The notes beneath the pieces are model-generated. The model did no database searches. It had not been told where the DNA came from and saw only the letters and a program-made list of their open reading frames with translations. Source: Nannocystis exedens (GTDB lineage Bacteria; Myxococcota_A; Polyangia; Nannocystales; Nannocystaceae). Taken from it: 64,000 nucleotides of DNA. The translations under genes were made by a program, and so were the position numbers. Each line of letters starts with the position of its first letter. Within the stretch, counting starts at the first letter, position 1. Positions 26,601 through 34,162 of this stretch are shown here, in pieces. The stretch spans positions 10,192,001 through 10,256,000 of the forward strand of contig NZ_NETK01000001.1 in NCBI RefSeq assembly GCF_002343915.1, written 5' to 3'.

Positions 26601-28601
26601 CCGGGCCAGAGCCCGCAGCGCCGGGGTGTAGCCGGGCGTCATCGCCAGCGCCCGCTCGTAGGCCTCGCGGGCCGCGGCGCGGTGCTTGAGGTGGAACTCC
26701 TGGGCCTCGCCGAGCTCGACGAGGATCGCGGTGCGGGCGGTGTTCTCCTCGAGGCGATCGACGAGCAGCTGCAGGGTGGCGATCAGCACCGGGGTGCGGC
26801 CGTGCGTGCGGCACAGGCCGGCGAGCTGGTAGAGCGCGAGCACGTCGTCCTGATCGAGCTGGGCGATCTCCTGCAAGGTGGCGATCGCGAGGTCGACGTC
26901 GTGGAGCTCGTTCTCGGCGATGGCGGCGATCCGGCGCAGCGCGGCCAGCCGCTCGCTGCCCTCGGTCGACTCCCGCGCCTGCCGCTGCAAGGTGGCCGCG
27001 GCCTGGGCCCAGCGCCGCATCTTCTCGTAGACGCTGCCGAGCGCGCGCAGGCAGTGGGCGCTGCGCGGGTCCTCGGCGACGGCGAGCTCGTAGACCTCGG
27101 CGGCGCGCGGGAGGTTGCGCTCGAGCTCCTCGTGGACGAAGCCGAGGCGGACGAGGATCGCGGCCCGCTCGGCGCCGTGCGGCTGGTGCTGGGCCCACTC
27201 GGTGAGGTGCGAGACGAGGGCCGGGATGTCGCCGGTGGCCCGCAGGATGTCGGCCAGCGCCTGCCAGACCCACCGCTGCTCGGGCAGGTGCGTGCGCACG
27301 AACCGGAGGTCGACCTCGAGGCGGCGGTAGGCGGCGGCCTCGTCGTCGGTCAGCGGGTCGGGTTGGATGTCGTCGTCGCCGCTGTCCTGCAGGCGGCGCA
27401 GAGTCCCGTCGTCGCTCATGGCGCTCTGACGGGCGGCCAGCGGGGTGGCGCTCCAGCGCATGCGGGCGATCTGCTCGCGCACGATCGCCTGCTCGCGGGT
27501 GTCGTCGAGCAGCGGGGCGAGGCGGGCCAGGATCTCGATGTAGTTGGGGTCTGGCTCGCCGCCGTGCCGCGCCAGCGCCTGGCCGGCGAGGGCGTAGGCG
27601 AGGGCGTCGAGCAGGCCCTGCGCGGCCGACTCGTCGGCGCTGCGGTCCAGCCACGCGCGCACGTCGGCGAGCAGCGGCGCGGGCACGGGCTCGCTGCCGA
27701 GGACGACGACGGCGAGCTGCAGCGCGGTGGCGGCGGTGATCGGATCTTCGGCGAGGCCGGCGAGGCGGCGGTACAGCTCCGACAGCGCCGAGGGGGTGCC
27801 GCCGCCGTCGTGGCGGATCGTGCGGATCAAGCGGCGCAGGGCGGTGGCGTTGGTCGGGTCGTCGGTGTGCGCGAGCTCGAGGTAGCTCCGGCGCTGGCGC
27901 GGGTCGTCGGTGACGTGGGCGAGGTCGAGGCGCCGGGCGGCGCGCAGGCTCGCCATGTCGATCTTGCGCACGTTGGTCGAGAGCAGCCGCTGGGCGTCGC
28001 TGTGGCGCTTGAGCAGGATCGCGGCGTCGACCGCGAGGGCGAGGGCGATCGGGTGGTCGGGCACGGCGACCAGCGCGGCTTGATAGCTGGCGTAGGCGCG
28101 GCCGACGTCGCCGGTGGCGTCCTCGATCCGCTGGCCGTGCTCGATCCACGCGGCGGCCCGCACGGCCGGCGGCTGAGTCTCCTCGCTGGCCTCGCGGAAC
28201 AGCTCGGCGAGCTCGGCGGCGAGGTCGGCCCGGACCGCCTGTACGGCCGCGGCGACCTGGCGCACCGCGGCGCTGCCGGCGGCCAGCGCCTCGTCGCCCT
28301 CGACCAGGCCGAGGCGCTCGCGCTGGACTCGACCTGTCTCTCCGGTCAGGGCGGCGCGCAGGTCGGGGCTCTGCTCGCGCGCGGCCTCGGCGGCCAGGAC
28401 GTCGGCGAGCAGCCACCAGTCGACCGCGGGCAGGGCCAGCGCGCCGGGGGCGAGCGGGAGGTCGAGCGGCCAGAAGGCGTCGGGCAGGTCGAGCAGCGAC
28501 GGCGGCGGGCCGCTGCCGGTGACGCGCTCGGCCGGGGCGGCGCCGAGGTCGAGCGGGCGACCGCACTCGTCGAGAGGGAGGGGCTTGCGCGGGCCGGTCA
28601 T
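23604..28601 (-). CDS. Giant TPR protein (1665 aa)
   Basis: The bulk of this cytosolic-looking protein is about 25-30 tetratricopeptide-type helical pairs, with family text such as AYERALAMTPGYTPALRALARIY and AVYELAVAEDPRSAHCLRALGSVY. It has no signal peptide. The last 400 residues are a non-repeat domain (from about LLTCVETAMDRMFPEF) containing LGVNLWLRGDPISWRGLGALALARR. The C-terminal domain of the upstream gene has the same general layout, so the two proteins may be paralogues. The ATG overlaps the upstream stop by 4 nt (ATGA), implying translational coupling. It is probably a large protein-protein scaffold; the partner is unknown. It is unusually rich in CTCGAG and GGCGAG codon pairs, as expected for Leu/Glu repeats. 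Confidence 0.9.
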   Translation of the reverse strand: MTGPRKPLPLDECGRPLDLGAAPAERVTGSGPPPSLLDLPDAFWPLDLPLAPGALALPAVDWWLLADVLAAEAAREQSPDLRAALTGETGRVQRERLGLVEGDEALAAGSAAVRQVAAAVQAVRADLAAELAELFREASEETQPPAVRAAAWIEHGQRIEDATGDVGRAYASYQAALVAVPDHPIALALAVDAAILLKRHSDAQRLLSTNVRKIDMASLRAARRLDLAHVTDDPRQRRSYLELAHTDDPTNATALRRLIRTIRHDGGGTPSALSELYRRLAGLAEDPITAATALQLAVVVLGSEPVPAPLLADVRAWLDRSADESAAQGLLDALAYALAGQALARHGGEPDPNYIEILARLAPLLDDTREQAIVREQIARMRWSATPLAARQSAMSDDGTLRRLQDSGDDDIQPDPLTDDEAAAYRRLEVDLRFVRTHLPEQRWVWQALADILRATGDIPALVSHLTEWAQHQPHGAERAAILVRLGFVHEELERNLPRAAEVYELAVAEDPRSAHCLRALGSVYEKMRRWAQAAATLQRQARESTEGSERLAALRRIAAIAENELHDVDLAIATLQEIAQLDQDDVLALYQLAGLCRTHGRTPVLIATLQLLVDRLEENTARTAILVELGEAQEFHLKHRAAAREAYERALAMTPGYTPALRALARIYRDSGDLDDLLRLHEPELDPTSDPAVLALKAGRICFEEVGDMDRAIDYLTRAYRLNPDLVPAREALLQLLSANGRIREAYDLLRAQDLPHSPALLADYHYRLGLLAETLARKDARPDPDTALVDEDRALQHYRAALAVQPLHGLASERARRLLVANRDIGNLIRLLEDQSQHLSGPAKAGVLVHLARLHLAERNLDEARRTYEEAIEHTPDDAILLREYKNLLRKVGDTESLPNQRLRLARVSEDTHYKATLLVESAEVLLRSAAPEDREFAANAILGALREDPGNPYAVRLLEGLLSDPNNPLAMTDAVGARAVRAQSDGERAIFYLESAELLEQAGAVNEAQRAYRAALRAMPSLAPAELGLQRVSSGAARESAAPKTKAVSVHTLMAEARDAAVRAGNTGKPADAEVALGLLGQILGRDPHYRDAIGLARALASQLPEPKPALDLLRTVFGRISDAGLRYELGVYLGEQSTRDEDALAYFTVAAQARPDGKQALRGLVRCYQQLGKEAESARVMEQLLALYDPADPSAVDLRLILAGYLARSPETLARALDHGRIVLASRGDDPRAITLMAGLLERTGQPAEAAELLDRLCARERDPDRLHELYFRRASLLAEVPGREAQALAAVERAAELGPGNRTTILLLTRLLERLGQTERVSTFLEPIRLAMLGGIGRGALNPSDIRLLAEVANRPNPALAQMARLLVHALEPAESTSLPDGFMRPASAQGLQAAFATPALRQLLFAPGELPDINDLLTCVETAMDRMFPEFTGLNGDETVPVPPNVDTGAIRNNLQQWCRLLGIEDMAMRATSINNTVAVLDEGEEPTLRLGVNLWLRGDPISWRGLGALALARRALGGGRVRSLVPVELDLMIAASFEVTKVFNAITADPDARRLRDVANNLGKNLPRRQRRPLLRVCQALSSHHFEPAATARATLTTDLRMALLLSGDVAGVLSAACLLDGFANGNIKQRIVLSRNAQDLCVWMLSDAYLALRKAVA

Positions 28602-31600
28602 GCGGGGAGCTCCTCGACGTCGCTCAGCTCGAGCTCGAGCTCGACGTTGTAACCGAGGGCGCGGCGCAGCGCGAGGTGCTCCTCGGACACGAGGTAGGCG
28701 ACCAGCGCGGCGGCGCGGGGGACGGCGAGGCTGGGCGGCGCGGCGGCCTCGGAGCCGGCGGGCCGGGCAGACAGGCGGCGCAGCGGCACCCGCGGGTCGC
28801 CGCAGGCGATCGCGCCGGCCCGGTCCTCGCCCTGACGCAAGGTGTCCCGAAGGACAGGCATGGAGAATTGTTGGAGGTTGCGCGCCAGGACCTCGGCGTC
28901 GTCGCCGAAGTCGACCGCCACGCCGGCGCCGGCGAGGCCCTCGATGATCGCGTCCGACACGCTCTCGTCGCGCGGGTGGATGTCGTCGAGCTCGACGCCG
29001 GCGCAGCTGGCCAGGCCGTGCAGGACGGCCATGACGCCGACGTCGTCCATCGCGTGGTGGAGGTGGTCGCCGCCGGTCGACAGGCGGAACAGCGCCCGCC
29101 CGATCGCCTCGCGCGAGGTCGGCGAGAACGGGGCGCTGTTGATCTTGCGGCCGATCAGCAGCACCGGTGCGGTGCCGACGTGGGCGACGACGCCGTTGTC
29201 GTCGCTCGGGTTGAGGAACAGCAGCGGCTCGCCGACGCCGAGGGTGCGGGCCAGCGCGCGGGTGACGACGGCGACCGAGCTGGCGGCCGGCAAGCTGTGG
29301 CGCTGCGCCAGGTTGACCGGCGGCGGCGGAGCCCCGGGTATGCCGGACATGTACTTGACGCCGGCTTGCAGGAGGTGCACCGCGGCGGCGCAGGCGGGGT
29401 CGTCGACGGTGAAGAACGGCTGCGGCTTGTCGGGGGCGGTCGGCAGCGGCCACGGGGCGGGCTGCAGGACCTCGCAGCGCCGGCCGGCGGGGACGAGGTC
29501 GGGGTCGACGGTCTCGAGCACGGCGGCGCACACGTAGACGCCGCCCGACTCCTCGGCGGCGTCGAACAGGCGCAGGAGGCCGGCGATCGGGTCGGCGTCG
29601 ACGACGACCTCGGTCTCGGGGCGGCCGGCCTTGTGCGGGCGCACGAGGCCGCGGTCGCGCAGGAGGGCCCGCTGGGCGGCGATGCCGGCCTGCAAAGCGA
29701 CGCGGGCCTCGTCGGCGCGGCCGAGCTCGATGAGCAGGGCGTGCAGCTCGAGGATGACGTCGGTGTTGGCGGGGCGCAGGCGCAGCAGCTCGCGGAGCAG
29801 GCCGGCGGCCTCCTCGGGGCGGCCGCGGACCCGGCGATCGATGTCGGCGAGGGCCCGCAGGCTGCGCACGCGCTCGTCGGCGTCGCCGAGCTCGAGCAGG
29901 CGCTGCAGCACCTCGACGCGCTGGTCGACGGTGCCGATCGCGGAGGCGATCCGATCGGCGGCCCGCAGGGCGACGAACGCCTGGAAGCCGCCGCGGCTGG
30001 CGGCGAGGTAGTGCTCGAAGGCGGCGTCGGGGGCCCCGTTGCGCTCGTGCGCGTCGGCCAGCAGGAACTCGAGCACGGCCCGCAGCTCGGGCGAGGTCTC
30101 GCGCTGGAGGGCCTGCTGCAGCTGGGCCACGGCCTCGCCGCCGCGGCCGGCGCGGGCGTAGAGGCGGGCGAGGTCGACGCGGAGGGCGACGTGCTCGGGG
30201 AACGAGCCGACGGCCCGCTCGAGCAAACCGGCGGCGCTGGCGTTGCCGTCGCTGACCTCGACGATGCGGGCGATCGCGCGGGCGGCCTCGGGGGTGAGCG
30301 ACCTGGCGGCCTGCAGGGCGTCGAACCGGCGGGTCAGCGGGCCGAGCAGCGGGAGGGCGCCCTCGCGGCCGTGCTGCTCGCGGGTCCGCCACAGCGCGGA
30401 GAAGGCCGGATCGGAGGCGGGCTCGATGTCGAGGGCGCGGGCCAGGGCGCGCCAGGCCCGGGCCGGGTCGCGGGCCCGCACCGCGAGCAGGCCGGCGCGC
30501 ACGCACAGCGCGAGCTGGTGGGCGGGATCGCCGACGAGCATGGCGATCTGGGCCAGCAGGTCGGCGGCGACCACGAGGTCGGCCGGGGCGCCGCGCTGCT
30601 CCATCAAGCAGGCCTTGGCGTGCAGGGCCGGGAGGTACTTGGGCCAGGTGACGAGGGCGGCGTTGAGGCGCGACAGGGCCTCGTCGAGGTCGCCGACGCG
30701 GACGTAGAGGTCGGCGCTGCCGCACAGCAGGGCGGCCCGCTCGACGTAGTCCTTCTCGGCGGCGGCGGCGGTGTTGAGGTCGGCGGCGGCGCGGCGGGTC
30801 GGCGCGAGGTTGCGGCGCGCGGCGATCCGGGCCTGGCCCCGGCGGGCCGGCTCGTAGCGCGCGTCCTTGGCCAGGATCTCGGCGTAGCCGGCGTCGGCGG
30901 CGTCGAGGTCGCCGGCCGACTCGGCGGCCCGGGCGGCCCGGTAGCGCAGGCTGTGGGTGAACGTGGGATCGCCCGACTCCTCGGCGGCGGTGATCGCCAG
31001 GGCCGCGGTCATGCCGGCGCGCACGAGGTCGGGGCGGCGGCTGAAGCGGGCGGCGCGGGCGAGCCGGAGCTGGGTGTTGAGGTCGCGCGGGCGGGCCTCG
31101 GCGGCGGCCTCGAGGTACTGCACGCCGAGCGCGGGCGAGTCGGACATCTCGGCCAGGAGCAGCGCGGCGGCCTGGCGGTTGCCGAGGCCGCGCTCGTGGG
31201 CCAGGGCGCCGCGGGCGGCCACGCGGAGCTCGGCGCCGTCGCCGTTGGCGGCGCAGTGCTCGAGCAGCGTCGTCCAGCCGCCGCCGAGGCTCGGCCACTG
31301 GGCGAGGGCGCGGCGCAGCTCGCCGGTGGCCTGCTCGGCCTGGCCGGGGTCGGCCCAGATCCCGGCGGGATCGGAGGCCCGCACCAGCGCGGCGCGGTAG
31401 ATCAGCAGGGCGCGGGCCCGCTGGCCGCGCGACAGATCGAAGTGCCGCGCGAGGTAGCCGAGCAGCGCCTCGGTGCGCCCGAGCGCGGCGGCCAGGCGCT
31501 CGCCGGTGTGCAGCGTCGAGAGGTGGTCGGGCCAGGTCTGAAGGACCAGGTCGACCTCGTCGAGCGCCTGCGGCAGCTCGCCGAGCGCGAGCAGGCGGTG

Positions 31601-33436
31601 GATGATCTCGAGGTGCAGCGACAGCCGCTGCGCCGGATCGACGGCGCGCTGCAGGCGGCGGCGCAGCAGGTCGATGATGCCGACGTCGTCGCCGCGGTCG
31701 CGGAGGATCCGCTCGAGCAGCGCGAGCGTCGGCGGGTGGTCGGGGACCTCCTCGAGCGACTCCTGCAGGCTGGCCTCGGCGTGGCCCGTGTCGCCCATCT
31801 GCAGCGCCAGCTCGGCGCTGCGGAACAGCAGCTTGGCGCGCCGCAGCGGGCTGATGGTCAGCTTGATCTCCTGCTCGGTGACCTGCAGCAGCTCGCGCGC
31901 GCGGCCGGCCTTGGCGAGCAGACGGGCCAGCTGCTGCAGCGACGGCAGGTGCTCCGGGAACTCCTTGAGCAGGGCGACGAGGCACTTGATCGCGGCCGAC
32001 GGATCGCCCTGGCGCTCGTGCAGGCGGGCGAGGATCGACAGCAGGAAGACCCGCCGCGGGCCGCCGACGCCGCGCTGCAGCTCGCCGCTGTAGAGCTCGC
32101 GCAGGCCGTCGAAGCGGCCGAGCTGGAGGAGCACCCGCTCGAGGCGATCGAGCGCGGGGCGATAGGTGGGCGAGGAGGCGACGGCCTCTTCGTAGAGCTG
32201 ACGGGCGCCCTCGAGCTCCTTGAGGTTCTCCTCGAGCACCTGGCCGGCGCGCAGCTGGGCCTGGGCCCGCTCCTCGGGGCTGAGGCCGGCGGCCTCGGCG
32301 GTCGCGACCTGGAGCTTCAGCAGCTCGAGCAGCTGGTGCCACGACTCGTTGGCGATGAGGTAGCGGCCGGCGTCCTCGAGCGCCGGGGTGTGGCCGGGGA
32401 ACAGCTTGAGCGCGCGGCGCATGGCGCCGAGGCCCTCGCTGACGCGGTCGAGGCGGATCATCGCCAGCTTGCCGAGGCGGTAGAACAGCTCGGCCTCGGT
32501 GCCGGGGTCCGAGCCGCCGATGGCCTTGAGCTGGCCGGCGCAGGCCTCGACGGCGACGTCGTAGCGCGCGGTCGCCATCGCCAGCTCCTCGAGGTTGCGC
32601 CACAGGCTGAAGTTGTCGGGCTGCAGCTTGGCGGCCGCGTGCAGCAGCGAGACGGCGGCGGCGCGCTCGCGGACCTCGCGCAGGACCAGGCTGGCGCGGG
32701 CCAGCGGGCCGGCGCGCTGCTCGGGCGGGCGCGCGTCGGCCTCGGCCTCGAGCGCGCGCAGCATCAGCTCGGCGTTGCCGGCGGCCTCGGCGACGCGGAA
32801 CAGGTCTTGAATGAGGAGGAGGTTGCCCGGCTGCTCCTCGCTGGCGGCGATCAGGAGGGCGGCGGCGAGGTTGAGGTCGCCGCCCTGGCGGGTCTCGAGC
32901 ACCGCGAGGTCGCGCGCGACGGCGGCGACGGCCCGCGGGTCGTGCAGGACCTCGAGCTGCGCCTCGAGGTTGGCGACCAGCGCCATGAGATTGCCCTGCA
33001 CGAGGGTGACGGCCTCGACCGAGCGCAGCACCGCGAGGTCCTTCGGGGTCGCGCGCAGGGCCGCCTGATAACACTGCAATGCGGCGGCGCGATCCTTGAA
33101 GTGGGTCTCGACGAGCTGACCTCGCTCGCGGTAGAGCGCGGCCGCCTCGCGCGGGTGGCGAGTGGCCCGGATCTCGAGATCGAGGTAGCGAACGGAGTTG
33201 CGGATGTCGCCGCGCCGGAGAAAGATCCGGTAGAGGAGGCGCATCGCCGGCCGCAGGTCCGGCACCAGCTCCAAGGCGTGGGCGAGCAGTCGCTGGGCCT
33301 CGCCGTCCTCGCCGCGCACCACACACCAACGCGCACACGTGACGGCGACCACGGCCCGGAGTTGCGGCTCGCTGGTCGGAGTCCGCGACAGCACCTGCAG
33401 CATCTCGAGCAGGGGCATCTCGGCGGTTTCGGGCAT
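28598..33436 (-). CDS. Giant TPR protein (1612 aa)
   Basis: This is a second very large TPR-repeat protein, with about 30 helical repeats from residue 1 to about 1300 (for example AALQCYQAALRATPKDLAVL and EGARQLYEEAVASSPTYRPALDRLE). A non-repeat C-terminal domain holds NPSDDNGVVAHVGTAPVLLIG and GRALFRLSTGGDHLHH. It has no signal peptide or membrane segment. The gene is first of the coupled pair (4-nt overlap at 28598-28601) and lies 41 nt after the 215-aa gene, so all three are probably one operon. A TGTCC-CGAA-GGACA dyad is embedded in its coding sequence at 28843-28856, giving the local peptide VLRDTL. The function is not known; a scaffold role is inferred from the repeats. Confidence 0.9.
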   Translation of the reverse strand: MPETAEMPLLEMLQVLSRTPTSEPQLRAVVAVTCARWCVVRGEDGEAQRLLAHALELVPDLRPAMRLLYRIFLRRGDIRNSVRYLDLEIRATRHPREAAALYRERGQLVETHFKDRAAALQCYQAALRATPKDLAVLRSVEAVTLVQGNLMALVANLEAQLEVLHDPRAVAAVARDLAVLETRQGGDLNLAAALLIAASEEQPGNLLLIQDLFRVAEAAGNAELMLRALEAEADARPPEQRAGPLARASLVLREVRERAAAVSLLHAAAKLQPDNFSLWRNLEELAMATARYDVAVEACAGQLKAIGGSDPGTEAELFYRLGKLAMIRLDRVSEGLGAMRRALKLFPGHTPALEDAGRYLIANESWHQLLELLKLQVATAEAAGLSPEERAQAQLRAGQVLEENLKELEGARQLYEEAVASSPTYRPALDRLERVLLQLGRFDGLRELYSGELQRGVGGPRRVFLLSILARLHERQGDPSAAIKCLVALLKEFPEHLPSLQQLARLLAKAGRARELLQVTEQEIKLTISPLRRAKLLFRSAELALQMGDTGHAEASLQESLEEVPDHPPTLALLERILRDRGDDVGIIDLLRRRLQRAVDPAQRLSLHLEIIHRLLALGELPQALDEVDLVLQTWPDHLSTLHTGERLAAALGRTEALLGYLARHFDLSRGQRARALLIYRAALVRASDPAGIWADPGQAEQATGELRRALAQWPSLGGGWTTLLEHCAANGDGAELRVAARGALAHERGLGNRQAAALLLAEMSDSPALGVQYLEAAAEARPRDLNTQLRLARAARFSRRPDLVRAGMTAALAITAAEESGDPTFTHSLRYRAARAAESAGDLDAADAGYAEILAKDARYEPARRGQARIAARRNLAPTRRAAADLNTAAAAEKDYVERAALLCGSADLYVRVGDLDEALSRLNAALVTWPKYLPALHAKACLMEQRGAPADLVVAADLLAQIAMLVGDPAHQLALCVRAGLLAVRARDPARAWRALARALDIEPASDPAFSALWRTREQHGREGALPLLGPLTRRFDALQAARSLTPEAARAIARIVEVSDGNASAAGLLERAVGSFPEHVALRVDLARLYARAGRGGEAVAQLQQALQRETSPELRAVLEFLLADAHERNGAPDAAFEHYLAASRGGFQAFVALRAADRIASAIGTVDQRVEVLQRLLELGDADERVRSLRALADIDRRVRGRPEEAAGLLRELLRLRPANTDVILELHALLIELGRADEARVALQAGIAAQRALLRDRGLVRPHKAGRPETEVVVDADPIAGLLRLFDAAEESGGVYVCAAVLETVDPDLVPAGRRCEVLQPAPWPLPTAPDKPQPFFTVDDPACAAAVHLLQAGVKYMSGIPGAPPPPVNLAQRHSLPAASSVAVVTRALARTLGVGEPLLFLNPSDDNGVVAHVGTAPVLLIGRKINSAPFSPTSREAIGRALFRLSTGGDHLHHAMDDVGVMAVLHGLASCAGVELDDIHPRDESVSDAIIEGLAGAGVAVDFGDDAEVLARNLQQFSMPVLRDTLRQGEDRAGAIACGDPRVPLRRLSARPAGSEAAAPPSLAVPRAAALVAYLVSEEHLALRRALGYNVELELELSDVEELPA

Positions 33437-33477
33437 CGCTCGGGCGCAGTCTACACCGGGGCGCGCGGCCGGAATAC

Positions 33478-34125
33478 CTAGGACAGGGCGTGGGAATAAT
33501 CGTCGAGGGTGTAGGTGTGAGGCTCAGACCCGCCCTGCGCTCGCCGCTGCGCCAGGAGATCGACGATGAGGGCGATCGTCTCGTAGCGCGTGGTCAGCGT
33601 GTAGAATTGATCCTCGGGGACCGGCGGGACGGCCATCAGCCGCTCCTCGATGAAAGCGGCGTCGCTGGCCCCGTCGGGCTCGGAGCCGCTCCGGATGTCG
33701 AGGTGCAGGCCGCAGTCGACGTCCTCGTCGTCCGGCTCGCGGCCGAGGATCGCGGACAGCGCGAGCGCGACCGGCGTGAAGTGGAGGTACGCGGCGCCCA
33801 GCAGGAGGCGATACCCTCGCGGCTCGCCGGCGCGGCCCACCCAGGTGCCGCCGAACTCGCGCCGCACGAGCTCGCCGAAGTAGGCCCCGGCCGAGGCGGC
33901 CAGGAGGTCGAGGATCGGCGCGCGCGTCTCGCTGCGGGCGAGGCCGAGGTAGTGGTCGAGGAAGGCCAGCGAGGTGACCGAGCCGTCGAGCTCGACGCCG
34001 AGGGCGCGCTTCACCTGCTCGCGGAGCTGTCGGTCGAGATCGCCCACGGCGGCGTCGAGCGCGGCGGCGTCGGGGCCGGAGGTCCGGGGGGTCGCAACCG
34101 GTGGGGTCGGGGGCGTGTCGGTCAT
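33478..34125 (-). CDS. Uncharacterised protein (215 aa), first gene of TPR operon
   Basis: A soluble, acidic protein with no signal peptide. The N-terminal 20 residues are Pro/Thr-rich, then come helical segments (LDRQLREQVKRALGVELDGSVTS). A distinctive central part, FGELVRREFGGTWVGR..GYRLLLGAAYLHFTPVALALS, suggests a folded domain of a family not recognised here. The ATG at 34125 is clear. It is 37 nt from the divergently transcribed HEAT-repeat gene, so the two operons share a very compact promoter region. The position suggests it works with the giant TPR proteins. Confidence 0.85.
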   Translation of the reverse strand: MTDTPPTPPVATPRTSGPDAAALDAAVGDLDRQLREQVKRALGVELDGSVTSLAFLDHYLGLARSETRAPILDLLAASAGAYFGELVRREFGGTWVGRAGEPRGYRLLLGAAYLHFTPVALALSAILGREPDDEDVDCGLHLDIRSGSEPDGASDAAFIEERLMAVPPVPEDQFYTLTTRYETIALIVDLLAQRRAQGGSEPHTYTLDDYSHALS

Positions 34126-34162
34126 CGGCGCGGCAGCTTTACACCGTCCGCGCGCCGACGCT

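Noticed and set aside
23208..28652. Very long plus-strand open frame opposite the giant TPR gene
   Set aside because: Composition (Gly/Ala/Val/Gln/Arg-rich, no domain) is that of an antisense shadow of GC-rich TPR coding sequence; the minus-strand product has clear TPR repeats.
28676..33481. Plus-strand frame of about 1600 codons opposite the second TPR gene
   Set aside because: Same reason: antisense shadow with low-complexity translation and no start context.
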